NCBI RefSeq assembly: GCF_001704115.1
Contig: NZ_CP016895.1
Location: forward strand, 3,224,001 to 3,288,000
Direction of reading: 5' to 3'
From: Acinetobacter larvae
Lineage (GTDB): Bacteria; Pseudomonadota; Gammaproteobacteria; Pseudomonadales; Moraxellaceae
Length of the DNA stretch: 64,000 nt
Below are positions 9,101 to 19,071 of this stretch, piece by piece. Position numbers and translations under genes: made by a program. Below the pieces are notes generated by a model. That model made no database searches, was not told where the DNA came from, and saw nothing but the letters and a program-made list of their open reading frames with translations. Within the stretch, counting starts at the first letter, position 1. Each line of letters opens with the position of its first letter.

Positions 9101-11089
9101 TTAGTCGAGATCAAGACCAAAATCTAAAGCTAATTTGTCAGATTGTCGAGCATGCGTAAATGACGGCTGCTGAGCGCGGTGAATAACACTGCCACAGAGC
9201 GCACGAGGTAAGTCATTGAGAAAATAGCTTGCCAATGGTCGACCATGTTCATCAAAGCGCTGTGTTGCCCAAACAGATAAATTTTGTTTGGTTAAAATCA
9301 ACTCATTTTGTGCCCGTGTCAGCGCAACATATAATACTCGACGCTCCTCCTCAATGGCAGCAAAATCCTCTTGGGCACGTGCATGCGGATAATGTCCTGG
9401 GCTAACATTTGCCACATAGCACACTTTTTGTTCCGCCCCCTTTGCCGAATGTACTGTAATGATCGTCAGTACATCTTGTTCTTCTAAACGCTCAACCTCA
9501 CTAATCGAGATCGGTTCCAGCACATATTCCTCTAAGAACTCACTAAGCTGTACATGCTTTCCTGCCAATTGCAACAATAAATCAAAGTCTTTCAAACGCT
9601 TAGACCAATCCTTCTTGGCATAATTCTCAGACAACTGTGCTTTTAACGCGTCTATAGCAAGCTGAACGCAAACCGCAACTTGCTGTTGTAAAACAGCCAT
9701 CTGCTTCATGATCAGAATGGTTTCAACAGGAATACGCCCAAAACTTTGCAAAATATCAGCCTGTGCCAACTGTTCGGGTTGCGCCAACAATTGCTGGGTT
9801 AATTTCCCTGCTCCCACATCGCCCACCCCATTCCATAGGGTTAGAAAACGCATCCACGCAATATCATCATTGGGATTGGCAATCACGCGTAATAAGCTCA
9901 TTAAATCTTTGACATGTGCCGTCTCCAGCAACTTCATACCACCGATAAACCGATAGGGTACATTGGCTTGTATGCAGGCAGCCTCGATATGACGTGCGGC
10001 AAAGGCAGAACGGACTAAGACCATATGTGCATGCCAAGGCGCAGCATCTTGCACATGACGTTGTTTGATATCCTGTACAATCCATGCCGCTTCCTCAAAC
10101 TCATTGGGGAAAATATGCAGTCTGGGCTTAATTCCTTCACCACGCTGTGCAACCAAGGCTTTGTCATATTGCACAGGGCTTTGAGCTAACAGCCAATTCG
10201 ACAAATCTAAAATTTCTTGGGTAGAGCGATAATTTTTTTCTAATTTATAAATTTCAGCATCTGGCACTCGATCTTTAAAATGATGAATATTTTCAAAGTC
10301 AGCACCACGGAAAGCATAAATAGACTGCGCATCATCTCCCACACAGAATAAACTCACATGTGCACTCAGTGGCGCTAAGATTGCCCATTGCAAAGGATTG
10401 GTATCCTGCATCTCATCGACCAGCATATAAGGAAATAAACGAGCAACTTCAGCCACTAAAGCAGGAGATTGCGCCAAAGCTGCTGCAACGACAGCCAAGA
10501 TATCGTCATAATCTAAAAAATTACGCTCACGTTTGCGTTGTTCATATTGCTGCATGACTGCGGCAATTTCTGTTTTATGTGCAAGGTAGTCGGGTAATTG
10601 TTTTTCCAGTGCAATACTGAGTTTTTGTCTGGTATTGCGTGCATAGGAATACAAATCACAAAGCTGCTGTGGCTTGGGCATTTGATTATTTTGACGATTG
10701 GAATCCTCTTTGCCCCGCAACAAACGAAAAATCATCAACTGATCATCACGATCTATAATCGAAAACTGCGTTAAACCAAACACCTTGGGCATACGGCGCA
10801 ATAAATACATACAAAAAGTATGGAATGTCGAAGCACGCAGACCTTTTGCAGCATCCCCCATGGTCAAATGCACCCGACTCACAATCTCGCTGGCTGCGCG
10901 TCGAGTAAATGTGAGTATCTGAATATTTTGTGCTGCGACGCCTTGCTCAATCAAATAGGCTGCCCGCGCCACAATGGTTTTGGTCTTACCGCATCCAGCA
11001 CCCGCCAAAATCAAACAATGCTTGGCAGAGGTCGTTGCTGCAATACGCTGCTGAGGATTTAACTGCTCAATCAGATTGTTTAGGCTCAT
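9101..11089 (-). CDS. UvrD/Rep-type superfamily 1 DNA helicase
   Basis: A 3'-5' SF1A helicase of about 662 aa. Visible motifs in order are the Q motif (LNPQQRIAA), Walker A AGAGCGKT, motif Ia (ILTFTRRAASEI), Walker B VDEMQDTN, motif III VGDDAQSIYAFRGA, motif IV LEKNYRST, motif V TVHSAKGAEQKVCYVAN and motif VI EEERRVLYVALTRAQNEL. Walker A has Cys where Ser or Thr is usual, and Walker B has DEMQ rather than DEFQ; both still look functional. The start at 11089 has AAGAG just upstream. It is shorter than UvrD or Rep, so I do not assign a symbol. Confidence 0.9.
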   Translation of the reverse strand: MSLNNLIEQLNPQQRIAATTSAKHCLILAGAGCGKTKTIVARAAYLIEQGVAAQNIQILTFTRRAASEIVSRVHLTMGDAAKGLRASTFHTFCMYLLRRMPKVFGLTQFSIIDRDDQLMIFRLLRGKEDSNRQNNQMPKPQQLCDLYSYARNTRQKLSIALEKQLPDYLAHKTEIAAVMQQYEQRKRERNFLDYDDILAVVAAALAQSPALVAEVARLFPYMLVDEMQDTNPLQWAILAPLSAHVSLFCVGDDAQSIYAFRGADFENIHHFKDRVPDAEIYKLEKNYRSTQEILDLSNWLLAQSPVQYDKALVAQRGEGIKPRLHIFPNEFEEAAWIVQDIKQRHVQDAAPWHAHMVLVRSAFAARHIEAACIQANVPYRFIGGMKLLETAHVKDLMSLLRVIANPNDDIAWMRFLTLWNGVGDVGAGKLTQQLLAQPEQLAQADILQSFGRIPVETILIMKQMAVLQQQVAVCVQLAIDALKAQLSENYAKKDWSKRLKDFDLLLQLAGKHVQLSEFLEEYVLEPISISEVERLEEQDVLTIITVHSAKGAEQKVCYVANVSPGHYPHARAQEDFAAIEEERRVLYVALTRAQNELILTKQNLSVWATQRFDEHGRPLASYFLNDLPRALCGSVIHRAQQPSFTHARQSDKLALDFGLDLD

Positions 11090-11336
11090 AGCGACTCTTA
11101 CTGTAAAACAAGCTGCTAGTGTAACCTTTATCACGGTAAAATTTCATCTAAACGCTGCATCGCTACCAGGTTATGACCCTGTTGCAAATTATGAGCAAGT
11201 TCAATGCACTGATGGTTTATTTAAAAATCGTGATGGATGCTACAGCACTCAGCTGATTTTAAAAACAAAGCTTAGTTTAAAGGCAGAACGTAAATACAAA
11301 ACTTTGCTTAAAAACAAAAAATAGCTGAAACATCAT

Positions 11337-11376
11337 AAAAAAAGAGCCGGGTAAACAGGGTCTACACGGCTCTTTT
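11337..11376 (-). terminator. Rho-independent terminator of clpX
   Basis: On the minus strand AAGAGCCG pairs with CGGCTCTT around a 17-nt loop, followed by a seven-T run. It begins about 16 nt after the clpX stop codon. Confidence 0.88.
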
Positions 11377-11391
11377 CTGCGGCTCAAGATA

Positions 11392-12705
11392 TTAAGCCGA
11401 CTTTGTACTCAATACCTTTAGATCCGTTTTGGATGGATCTTTTTCAGTATTTTTTTTCGGTTGACGTTCCGGCTGATAGGTCGGTGCGGCATGCTCGGTA
11501 ATCACTTGCTCATGAATAACAACAGTCCCAACATCATCACGCATCGGCAGATCATACATGGTTTCTAACAATACATTTTCTAAAATAGAGCGTAGACCAC
11601 GTGCGCCTGTATTACGTTCCAAAGCTTTTTGTGCGACAGCGCGTAATGCAGCATCTTCAAAAATAAGATCGACATCTTCCATTTCAAAAAGATATTGATA
11701 TTGACGTGTTAATGCATTTTTTGGCTCAGTCAAAATCTGCATTAAGGCGTCTTCATCAAGCTCATCTAAAATTGCCAACACGGGCAAACGACCAATGAAC
11801 TCAGGAATCAAACCAAATTTAACCAAATCGGTTGCTTCGACTTGACGGAATAATTCAGATGCTTTTTTAGTGTCATCTTTACTACTAATGTCTGCTGTAA
11901 AACCAATACCGCCTTTTTCTTGACGTTGTTGTACGATTTTTTCCAGCCCAGCAAAAGCGCCACCACAAATAAACAAGATATTTGCGGTATCAATTTGAAT
12001 GAATTCTTGCTGTGGATGCTTACGACCACCTTGCGGAGGAATAGATGCCACAGTCCCTTCAATCATTTTCAATAGCGCTTGTTGCACCCCTTCACCCGAC
12101 ACATCACGGGTAATCGATGGGTTTTCAGACTTACGTGTGATTTTATCAATCTCATCGATGTAAATAATACCTTTCTGGGCTTTTTCTACATCGTAGTCTG
12201 CTTTTTGCAATAGCTTCTGTACAATATTTTCAACATCTTCACCCACATAACCCGCTTCGGTCAATGTGGTGGCATCTGCCATGGCAAAGGGTACATCAAG
12301 CAAGCGTGCTAAAGTTTGTGCCAATAACGTCTTACCAGAACCTGTAGGTCCAATTAATAAGATATTACTTTTGGCAATCTCAACCACATCATCTTTTTTA
12401 TGTGTATTCACTGCTGCTTTTAAGCGCTTATAATGGTTATAAACAGCAACAGAAAGCGTTTTCTTGGCAACATCTTGGCCAATCACATATTGATCCAGTG
12501 AAGCACGAATTTCATGCGGTTTTGGTAATGGGCGCGTTGCCCAATCACCGTGGTCAACTTGTTGACTGGTTTGCACCAAATCCAAGCAAACATCCACACA
12601 TTCATTACAAATGTATGCATCCTCGCCTGCAATCAACTTGCCGACTTCAGACTGCGTCTTACCGCAAAATGAACAATGTTTTTGTCCTTTAGAATGCTCG
12701 GACAT
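11392..12705 (-). CDS. clpX: ClpX, ATP-dependent unfoldase subunit of ClpXP
   Basis: AAA+ unfoldase that recognises tagged proteins and feeds them to ClpP. The N-terminal zinc-binding domain uses Cys11, Cys14, Cys33 and Cys36. Walker A is GPTGSGKT at residues 119-126. The pore loop GYVG, the RKH loop (GGRKHP) and the ClpP-docking IGF tripeptide (GGIGFTAD) are all present, followed by sensor 2 ([10 protein letters not shown]). Length is normal. It is co-oriented with clpP, 36 nt downstream of it, so the two are probably one operon. Confidence 0.98.
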   Translation of the reverse strand: MSEHSKGQKHCSFCGKTQSEVGKLIAGEDAYICNECVDVCLDLVQTSQQVDHGDWATRPLPKPHEIRASLDQYVIGQDVAKKTLSVAVYNHYKRLKAAVNTHKKDDVVEIAKSNILLIGPTGSGKTLLAQTLARLLDVPFAMADATTLTEAGYVGEDVENIVQKLLQKADYDVEKAQKGIIYIDEIDKITRKSENPSITRDVSGEGVQQALLKMIEGTVASIPPQGGRKHPQQEFIQIDTANILFICGGAFAGLEKIVQQRQEKGGIGFTADISSKDDTKKASELFRQVEATDLVKFGLIPEFIGRLPVLAILDELDEDALMQILTEPKNALTRQYQYLFEMEDVDLIFEDAALRAVAQKALERNTGARGLRSILENVLLETMYDLPMRDDVGTVVIHEQVITEHAAPTYQPERQPKKNTEKDPSKTDLKVLSTKSA

Positions 12706-12741
12706 TTCTACTCCAAATCTGTATCTTGTATTTAAAGTTGA

Positions 12742-13350
12742 TTATTCTGGACGTTTGGATAATACGGCATCGACCAAACCATACTCTTTGGCTTGTTGTG
12801 CAGTCATAAAGTTATCACGATCCGTATCACGTGCAACCGTTTCATAGTCTTGACCACTGTGTTCAGCCATCAAGCGATTTAAACGTTCTTTAATAAATAG
12901 AATTTCACGTGCATGAATTTCAATATCAGAAGCTTGACCACGGAAACCACCCAAAGGTTGGTGAATCATGACACGCGCATTTTCTAAACAATAACGTTTA
13001 CCCGCAGCACCCGCATTGAGCAGAAACGCTCCCATCGATGCAGCCTGTCCCATACAATAGGTCACTACATCGGGTTTAATAAATTGCATGGTGTCATAAA
13101 TGGCCATCCCTGCAGTCACTGAACCACCAGGTGAATTGATATAAAGATGAATGTCTTTATCTGGGTTTTCTGCCTCTAAGAACAACATTTGTGCGACAAT
13201 CAAATTCGCCATGTTGTCTTCTACTTCACCCGTTAAAAAGATAACACGGTCCCGCAATAATCTTGAAAAAATATCAAAAGAACGCTCACCACGTGAGGAT
13301 TGCTCTACAACAACAGGTACTAAAGCATTTTCAATCATTGGAACATACAT
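12742..13350 (-). CDS. clpP: ClpP, serine peptidase subunit of ClpXP
   Basis: Forms the two-ring proteolytic chamber. The catalytic triad is visible as Ser105 in GQAASMGAF, His130 in ARVMIHQP and Asp179 in TDRDNF. The NSPGG oxyanion stretch is at about 72-76. The N-terminus ([21 protein letters not shown]) is a typical short propeptide region. Gene order tig-clpP-clpX is conserved, but a terminator (13498-13524) separates it from tig, so clpP has its own promoter in the 13351-13497 interval. Confidence 0.98.
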   Translation of the reverse strand: MYVPMIENALVPVVVEQSSRGERSFDIFSRLLRDRVIFLTGEVEDNMANLIVAQMLFLEAENPDKDIHLYINSPGGSVTAGMAIYDTMQFIKPDVVTYCMGQAASMGAFLLNAGAAGKRYCLENARVMIHQPLGGFRGQASDIEIHAREILFIKERLNRLMAEHSGQDYETVARDTDRDNFMTAQQAKEYGLVDAVLSKRPE

Positions 13351-13497
13351 ACGCTATTTATTCCTGAATTTTTAATTCTCAAACTCATTGCCACAATATG
13401 CGTGAAAATAAAAGAAAATGCAAAATATTCACCCCGAATTCTCAAATATTTTTTCCTCACTTTTAAACAGATAACGCTTATGTAACAACACTATAAC

Positions 13498-13524
13498 AAA
13501 ATAGGCGCATATAGCGCCTATTTT
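13498..13524 (-). terminator. Rho-independent terminator of tig
   Basis: A near-perfect palindrome (AAAATAGGCGC / GCGCCTATTTT, loop of 5 nt) 16 nt past the tig stop codon. Its arms give A/T tracts on both strands. Confidence 0.88.
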
Positions 13525-13539
13525 GTACTATGGCTTTAA

Positions 13540-14874
13540 TTAGCCTTGTTGGCGAGCTTGTTGCTCTTTCAACAATTCGTCATAGCTTACCACGGTATCA
13601 GTCACTTTCGCTGTTGCTAAGATGTGATCAACAACTTGGTCTTCTAATACAACTGCTTCAATTTGCGCACGTTGCTGTTGGTCATTTTTGAAGTATTCAA
13701 TCACTTCCGTTGGATCTTCATAAGAAGAAGCCATATCTTCGATATATGCTTCAACGCGTGCAGCATCAACTTCTAAGTTGGCATCAGCCAAAACTTTGCT
13801 GACCAAAATACCCAATTTAACAGATTTTTCAGCTTGTTCTTTAAACAACTCATCTGGCAACATGCTGCTATCAAATGCTTTGGCACCTTGTGCACCAAAC
13901 TGTTGTGTGAACTGCTGAATCATTTGTTGACGTTGACGATCAATCTCTTGTGCCAACATTGCGTTTGGAACTTCAACCTCGTTTGCAGCAACCAATGCAT
14001 CAAACGCAGCGCCTTTCACTTGGTTACGTAAGCCATTTTTAACTTCACGTTCCATGTTCTTACGGACATCTGCTTTTAATTTATCAATTCCATCTTCTTC
14101 AGAAATACCAAAGATTTCTAAGAACTCAGCATCAATTTCCGGTAATTTTGGTTTTTCAACCAATTTTACATTGATTTTAAATTGAGCAGCTTTACCAGCA
14201 AGATTTTCAGCTTGATAGTCTTCAGGGAATGTTACATCGATAACTTTCTCTTCGCCTTTTTTCATGCCGATAATGCCATCTTCAAAGCCTGGAATCATGC
14301 GACCAGAACCCAATACCAATTGGAAATCTTGCGCAGAGCCACCTTCAAATTTTTCACCATCAATGCTCCCTTCAAAATCGAAAGTCACTTGCATGTCTTT
14401 TTTCGCCATACCTTTGGTTTCTACCCAAGTTTGACGTTGTTTTTGCAAGTTTTCGAGCATCGCATCTACGTCAGCATCTTTGATTTCGCTAGATTTACGT
14501 TCAATCTCTAGACCATCAAAAGCTTTCACTGCAACTTCTGGATAAACTTCAACAGTTGCTTCATAGACTAAAGCATCGTCTTTGTTTTCGACTTTCTCAA
14601 TGTTCGGCATGCCGACTGCATTGATTTTTTCTTGTTGGATTGCTTCAAAAACCGTATCACGAATCAAATCGTTTACGACTTCTTGGTAAATACCTGCACC
14701 ATATTCACGGCGAACAACGTTTAAAGGCACCTTACCTTTGCGAAAGCCATTGATCTTCGCAGTTTTGGCAGTGCGTTTTAAACGAGCCTCAAATTGCTCG
14801 TTGACACGGCTCGTCGGTACAGAAACATTTAAACGACGGGCAACGCCCGAAACCGCTTCAGAAGTTACTTGCAT
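13540..14874 (-). CDS. tig: Trigger factor, ribosome-associated chaperone and prolyl isomerase
   Basis: Binds at the ribosome exit tunnel and shields nascent chains. The start is the ATG at 14874, preceded by GAGGAAGCC and giving [17 protein letters not shown]; a longer in-frame start would add nine residues without support. The ribosome-docking loop is [13 protein letters not shown] (about residues 41-53; family signature GFRxGKxP). The central FKBP-type domain begins near residue 150 ([22 protein letters not shown]). The C-terminal helical arms end in a Gln-rich tail. Length (444 aa) is normal. Confidence 0.97.
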   Translation of the reverse strand: MQVTSEAVSGVARRLNVSVPTSRVNEQFEARLKRTAKTAKINGFRKGKVPLNVVRREYGAGIYQEVVNDLIRDTVFEAIQQEKINAVGMPNIEKVENKDDALVYEATVEVYPEVAVKAFDGLEIERKSSEIKDADVDAMLENLQKQRQTWVETKGMAKKDMQVTFDFEGSIDGEKFEGGSAQDFQLVLGSGRMIPGFEDGIIGMKKGEEKVIDVTFPEDYQAENLAGKAAQFKINVKLVEKPKLPEIDAEFLEIFGISEEDGIDKLKADVRKNMEREVKNGLRNQVKGAAFDALVAANEVEVPNAMLAQEIDRQRQQMIQQFTQQFGAQGAKAFDSSMLPDELFKEQAEKSVKLGILVSKVLADANLEVDAARVEAYIEDMASSYEDPTEVIEYFKNDQQQRAQIEAVVLEDQVVDHILATAKVTDTVVSYDELLKEQQARQQG

Positions 14875-15272
14875 GGCTTCCTCTATATCTTTAGTCATCA
14901 AAACAGTTTTAAAAAAAGTGCTACATTATATGCCAACATTTATAGATATACAAAATAGTAAACCTGCTTTCAGCAACCAAGATAAAATATTATTTTATTT
15001 CAATAGATTACCAATCGGATCACTCACTATTCTTCTATAAGACTGTAATGTTCGCTGTAATTCTGTAGTCACTTCAGAAATTTGCATAGAATAGTCTTGT
15101 ATTTTAAATATATTTTCAAGCAAATCTGCAAATTTAAGCAACTTAAAATAAGATTTCCTCGAAAAACAACAGTCTTCTGTTGTTTTTCGCTTTATTGCAG
15201 ACGATATTTTCTGTGCGTTGTAGCACAACCAGAATGATCGCAAAAAATTTCATGATTCAAGGCATTTAGCAA
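14875..15272. other. Intergenic region between tig and the leuA leader
   Basis: AT-rich DNA between the divergent tig and leuA units. It should hold the tig promoter near 14880-14960. The one clear element is the 12-bp perfect hairpin at 15161-15188. An 82-codon minus-strand frame (14995-15243) has no recognisable domain or ribosome binding site, and I do not call it a gene. Confidence 0.6.
15161..15188. terminator. Perfect 12-bp hairpin with T-tract, orphan terminator-like element
   Basis: GAAAAACAACAG pairs perfectly with CTGTTGTTTTTC around the tetraloop TCTT. U-rich tracts occur on either strand. No gene ends nearby on either strand, so the transcript it would stop is unknown; a small RNA or a tig 5' leader are possibilities. 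Confidence 0.6.
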
Positions 15273-15301
15273 TTGACAGGACCTCAGCGATCACGTAATT
15301 T
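15273..15301 (+). promoter_or_regulatory. Predicted sigma-70 promoter of the leuA leader
   Basis: A consensus -35 box TTGACA (15273-15278) is followed after 17 nt by TAATTT (15296-15301), a weak -10 box. An alternative -10, CGTAAT, lies two nt further upstream. Either would start transcription within a few nt of the leader ATG at 15309. Confidence 0.6.
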
Positions 15302-15308
15302 TAGGGTC

Positions 15309-15398
15309 ATGAATACTATCCCAACTATTCTCGCCCTCCTCCCTTTATCAGATCTATCTTTGCATCTGATGCGTATGCTGCGCGTTGCGCGCATATAA
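15309..15398 (+). CDS. Leucine-rich leader peptide of leuA (29 codons)
   Basis: A short ORF with ATG at 15309 and TAA at 15396-15398. It encodes 29 residues, of which eight are Leu (codons 8, 10, 11, 13, 16, 18, 20 and 24), four Ile and one Val. The central run reads ILALLPLSDLSLHLM. Five different Leu codons are used (CTC, TTA, CTA, TTG, CTG). Such Leu density 140 nt before a leucine-biosynthesis gene fits a ribosome-stalling leader peptide that senses charged tRNA-Leu. The ribosome binding site is poor (AGGG only 2 nt before ATG), and the predicted transcription start is nearly at the ATG, so translation may be leaderless. Confidence 0.75.
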   Translation: MNTIPTILALLPLSDLSLHLMRMLRVARI

Positions 15399-15422
15399 TT
15401 TTTTTACAGCCAGTCCTTGGCT
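15374..15422 (+). promoter_or_regulatory. leuA attenuator: hairpin plus T-run overlapping the leader ORF end
   Basis: Codons 24-29 of the leader form a hairpin: TGCGCG (15379-15384) pairs with CGCGCA (15388-15393), or an alternative register uses TATGC/GCATA plus GCG/CGC with a bulged T. A run of seven T follows (15399-15405). Just downstream, AGCCA/TGGCT (15408-15422) forms a small hairpin whose loop region includes TCCTTG, the exact complement of CAAGGA in the leuA ribosome binding site (15521-15526). Both transcription termination and translational control are therefore possible. Confidence 0.55.
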
Positions 15423-15480
15423 ATCGCCCTAACAACAAATTGTATTTAACCGTATTGAAAATAGATAAAATCTAGTGCCA

Positions 15481-15517
15481 TACATTGCCTAAAGCAGTCC
15501 GATCTGTAGGTAATGTA
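15481..15517 (+). promoter_or_regulatory. Stem-loop immediately upstream of the leuA ribosome binding site
   Basis: TACATTGCCTA pairs with TAGGTAATGTA over 11 positions (one G-U). The 15-nt loop can add a CAG/CTG inner stem. It ends 4 nt before AAGGAG (15522-15527), so it lies next to the leuA initiation site. Confidence 0.5.
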
Positions 15518-15534
15518 AAGCAAGGAGTTCTGAA

Positions 15535-17232
15535 ATGATGTTGGCTGATCCAAGTAAAAAATACCGTCGCATGTACCAACGCGTCGATTTGCCCGACCGT
15601 CAATGGCCGAATAAAGAAATCGAGCAGGCACCACTTTGGATGAGCACAGATCTCCGTGACGGTAACCAAGCTATTTTTGAACCCATGAACATTGAGCAAA
15701 AATTTAAAATGTTTCAAATGTTGGTCAAAATTGGCTTTAAACATATCGAAATCGGCTTCCCGTCTGCATCACAAATTGATTTTGACTTTACCCGTAAACT
15801 CATTGAAGAAAACCATATTCCAGATGATGTTTATATTGAGGTATTGGTGCAGGCTCGTGATCACTTGATCGAACGAACTTTTGAAGCATTGGCTGGTGCA
15901 AAACGTGCAATCGTGCATATCTATAATGCCAACTCACCGACTTTTCGTAGCAAAGTATTAAATGTCGATATTGCTGGTGCCAAAGCATTGGCGGTAAATG
16001 CTGCCGAAAAAGTAAAACATTATGCGGCACAATATCCAGCAACAGAGTGGATCTTCCAATATAGCCCAGAATGTTTCAGTGCTACTGAGCTTGAAGTTGC
16101 CAAAGACGTCTGTGACGCCGTAACTGAAATTTGGGATGCACGCCCAGAGCATAAAGTCATTCTCAATTTACCTGCGACAGTCGAAGTCTCAACCCCAAAT
16201 GTTTATGCCGATCAAATCGAATGGATGCATCGTAATATTGCCCGTCGTGATGGCGTATTGATTTCGGTACATTGTCATAATGACCGTGGCTGTGGTATTG
16301 CAGCCTCTGAACTTGCCATTATGGCAGGCGCTGATCGGGTCGAAGGCTGTGTCTTTGGTAATGGTGAACGTACCGGTAACGTTGATATTGCAGCCATCGC
16401 CTTAAATATGTATAGCCAAGGGGTTGCACCGCTTTTAGATTTTTCGAACATCAATGAAATCATTGCCACCATTGAAGAATGCACCGGTTTACCCGTACAC
16501 CCGCGCCATCCTTATGCAGGGGACTTGGTCTTTACTGCCTTCTCTGGTTCACACCAAGATGCCATCAAAAAAGGGTTCGAGTTCCAAAAAGACCAAGACA
16601 TTTGGGATATGCCTTATTTACCGATTGATCCCAAAGATTTGGGACGCGACTATGATGCGGTGATTCGTGTCAACAGCCAATCTGGTAAAGGCGGCATTGC
16701 GTATCTCTTAGAATCGCATTATAACGTTTCCTTGCCGCGCCGCTTACAAATCGAGTTCTCACAAGTGGTACAGCAAGTAACCGATGAAGAAGGGACTGAA
16801 ATTACCGCCCAAGAAATTTGGAAACTCTTCAAAAAAACCTATGTCGAGAGTAAAGATGGCGCATACCGCACAGAAAGCTATAAACTTTCTGATCAAGATG
16901 GTAAACAAGTCATTGAATTACAGCTCAATATAGACGGTGAGTCGCGTCAGATTCGCGGTGAAGGTAATGGTCCAATCTCAGCCATTTTAGATGCACTTCA
17001 ACTACCGATTGATGTTCTCAATTATGAAGAACGCAGTATCAGTGCAGGTGCAAGTGCCAAAGCTTTGGCCTTGCTAGAAGTACAGATTAAAGGGACTGGA
17101 CGTTCAACATTTGGTGCGGGTGTACACGATAATATTGTCACCTCATCGATTGAAGCGATTATGTCTTGCATCAATCGCTTGATCGCCCAAGGCGTATTAG
17201 ACAAATCTCAACTCGGTGCGGCCGCGGTTTAG
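15535..17232 (+). CDS. leuA: 2-isopropylmalate synthase
   Basis: First committed step of leucine synthesis: condensation of acetyl-CoA with 2-oxoisovalerate. At 565 aa it belongs to the long LeuA2-type group. N-terminal TIM barrel motifs are [10 protein letters not shown] (about residues 37-46) and the metal-binding VHCHNDRG. The C-terminal region, from about residue 430, is the regulatory domain for leucine feedback ([30 protein letters not shown]). The start ATG has AAGGAG 7 nt upstream. Expression is probably controlled by the leader described just upstream. Confidence 0.97.
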   Translation: MMLADPSKKYRRMYQRVDLPDRQWPNKEIEQAPLWMSTDLRDGNQAIFEPMNIEQKFKMFQMLVKIGFKHIEIGFPSASQIDFDFTRKLIEENHIPDDVYIEVLVQARDHLIERTFEALAGAKRAIVHIYNANSPTFRSKVLNVDIAGAKALAVNAAEKVKHYAAQYPATEWIFQYSPECFSATELEVAKDVCDAVTEIWDARPEHKVILNLPATVEVSTPNVYADQIEWMHRNIARRDGVLISVHCHNDRGCGIAASELAIMAGADRVEGCVFGNGERTGNVDIAAIALNMYSQGVAPLLDFSNINEIIATIEECTGLPVHPRHPYAGDLVFTAFSGSHQDAIKKGFEFQKDQDIWDMPYLPIDPKDLGRDYDAVIRVNSQSGKGGIAYLLESHYNVSLPRRLQIEFSQVVQQVTDEEGTEITAQEIWKLFKKTYVESKDGAYRTESYKLSDQDGKQVIELQLNIDGESRQIRGEGNGPISAILDALQLPIDVLNYEERSISAGASAKALALLEVQIKGTGRSTFGAGVHDNIVTSSIEAIMSCINRLIAQGVLDKSQLGAAAV

Positions 17233-17249
17233 CTGTCAGCCGAATAAAT

Positions 17250-17287
17250 ATTTTGACAGGATGAGACTATCGCCATCCTGTCAAAAT
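17250..17287 (+). terminator. Inverted repeat between leuA and metX, likely leuA terminator
   Basis: A 14-bp perfect stem (ATTTTGACAGGATG / CATCCTGTCAAAAT) with a 10-nt loop, 18 nt past the leuA stop and 33 nt before metX. The trailing T-run is short, so it might instead be a partial terminator or an operator for metX. Confidence 0.6.
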
Positions 17288-17319
17288 TCACTGTATGAAT
17301 ATAGGAACGTATTGATTCT

Positions 17320-18477
17320 GTGTCTTTTCCAGCTGACTCGGTGGGTATTGTTATCCCACAAAAAATTGTATTCGAAGAGCCCCTCGCCCTTGAATGTGGT
17401 CGTGTATTACCGCGCTTCGATATCATGATAGAGACTTATGGCACACTCAATGCAGATAAGTCCAATGCAATTCTAATTTGCCATGCGCTCTCTGGGCATC
17501 ATCATGCTGCGGGTTATCATCATGCCGATGATAAAAAAGCAGGTTGGTGGGACAGTTGTATTGGTCCCGGCAAAGCCATCGATACCAATCACTACTTTGT
17601 GGTTGCACTCAACAACATTGGTGGCTGTAGTGGCTCGACCGGTCCAACCTCCCCGAACCCAGAGAATGATAATCGCCCTTATGGTCCAGACTTTCCGCTC
17701 GTGACGGTACGTGACTGGGTCAAAACCCAAGCCATGTTGTCCGATCGTTTAGGAATCGAGGTCTGGTATGCCATTGTGGGAGGATCTTTAGGCGGCATGC
17801 AGGCATTACAATGGTCCATCGACTACCCAACACGGCTACAAAAATGCGTCGTGGTGGCCAGTGCGCCGAAGCTTTCGGCACAAAATATTGCCTTTAATGA
17901 AGTGGCACGACAGTCTATTTTATCCGACCCTGATTTTTATGACGGGCGTTATTTAGAACATGATAGCTATCCACGCCGTGGGCTGATCTTGGCACGCATG
18001 GTTGGACATATTACCTATTTATCCGAAGAAGCCATGAAACAAAAATTTGGTCGTGATTTAAAATCAGGTAAATTTATGTATGGTTTCGATGTGGAATTCC
18101 AAGTCGAAAGCTATCTACGTTATCAAGGTGAACAATTCAGCCGTAACTTTGATGCCAATACTTACCTGATTATGACCAAGGCTTTGGATTATTTTGATCC
18201 ATCACGAGAATTTCAACAATCTCTGACCCAAGCCATGGCACAAACCCAATGCCAGTTCCTGATAATTTCTTTTACTACAGATTGGCGGTTTAGCCCGCAA
18301 CGCTCACAAGAAATTGTGGATGCGCTGATTAGCAATCAAAAACCTGTGAGTTATTTAGATATAGACGCTGAACAAGGGCATGACTCTTTCTTGTTCCCCA
18401 TTCCCCTATATGTCAAGTCACTCCGAGCCTTTCTGAGCGCGGCTTCAGAGCGCACAACAGCACAGGAGTCCATATAA
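17320..18477 (+). CDS. metX: Homoserine O-acyltransferase (MetX)
   Basis: Alpha/beta-hydrolase enzyme that acylates homoserine at the entry to methionine synthesis. The nucleophile elbow is [12 protein letters not shown], and [12 protein letters not shown] is the conserved early block; the Asp and His of the triad lie near the C-terminus ([11 protein letters not shown]). Whether it prefers acetyl-CoA or succinyl-CoA cannot be read from general similarity, as MetX proteins of both types exist. The GTG start is weakly supported because AGGA is about 14 nt upstream. metW follows without a gap. Confidence 0.93.
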   Translation: MSFPADSVGIVIPQKIVFEEPLALECGRVLPRFDIMIETYGTLNADKSNAILICHALSGHHHAAGYHHADDKKAGWWDSCIGPGKAIDTNHYFVVALNNIGGCSGSTGPTSPNPENDNRPYGPDFPLVTVRDWVKTQAMLSDRLGIEVWYAIVGGSLGGMQALQWSIDYPTRLQKCVVVASAPKLSAQNIAFNEVARQSILSDPDFYDGRYLEHDSYPRRGLILARMVGHITYLSEEAMKQKFGRDLKSGKFMYGFDVEFQVESYLRYQGEQFSRNFDANTYLIMTKALDYFDPSREFQQSLTQAMAQTQCQFLIISFTTDWRFSPQRSQEIVDALISNQKPVSYLDIDAEQGHDSFLFPIPLYVKSLRAFLSAASERTTAQESI

Positions 18478-19071
18478 ATGCGTATTGATCATCAACTGGC
18501 AGAAAAATGGATTAAACCCAATGCAACGGTCTTGGATTTGGGCTGTGGTGATGGTGAACTGTTGGCACATATGAGTCAAAAACACAATATTCGTGCGTAT
18601 GGTCTAGAAATTGATCAGGAAAAGATTGCAATTGCTGTGAGCAGAGGGTTAAATATTATCCAGCAAGACCTGAATCTCGGTTTAAAACGTTTTGCAGATC
18701 AATCCTTCGACTATGTAGTCATGGCTCAAGCCTTGCAAGCAGTCGATGCACCTGATGTATTATTACGAGATATGGTCCGTGTGGGGAAACAAGCCATTAT
18801 TACTTTTCCTAACTTTGCCTATTGGAAGACACGTTCTTATTTGGCTCTGAAAGGAGAAATGCCTGTTTCTAAGGCTTTGCCTTATATGTGGTACAATACG
18901 CCCAATATCCATTTATGTACTTTTCGTGATTTTGAAGCTTTATGTGCTGAAAATCAGATTCAAATTATCAATAGACTCGCCGTGAATGGGAACCAACAAG
19001 GCAGTTTCTTAAGTAAACATTGCCCAAATTTGTTCGGTGAAGTCGCTATATATCGAGTGAGTGCTCTATGA
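18478..19071 (+). CDS. metW: MetW, methionine biosynthesis partner of MetX
   Basis: A methyltransferase-fold protein encoded with metX in many proteobacteria. The SAM-binding motif I is VLDLGCGDGELLAHM (about residues 19-33). TFPNFAYWKTR and LPYMWYNTPNIHLCTFRDFE are the MetW-specific blocks. Its ATG directly follows the metX stop, with AGGAG at 18464-18468. MetW is thought to support MetX activity in relatives. The next gene overlaps it by 4 nt. Confidence 0.95.
   Translation: MRIDHQLAEKWIKPNATVLDLGCGDGELLAHMSQKHNIRAYGLEIDQEKIAIAVSRGLNIIQQDLNLGLKRFADQSFDYVVMAQALQAVDAPDVLLRDMVRVGKQAIITFPNFAYWKTRSYLALKGEMPVSKALPYMWYNTPNIHLCTFRDFEALCAENQIQIINRLAVNGNQQGSFLSKHCPNLFGEVAIYRVSAL

Noticed and set aside
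11076-11324. 82-codon plus-strand ORF overlapping the helicase start
   Set aside because: TTG start, no domain, Lys-rich tail from A-rich DNA, antisense to a real gene start.
14995-15243. 82-codon minus-strand ORF upstream of tig
   Set aside because: Low-complexity AT-rich frame without a ribosome binding site or domain, and it contains the perfect hairpin at 15161-15188.
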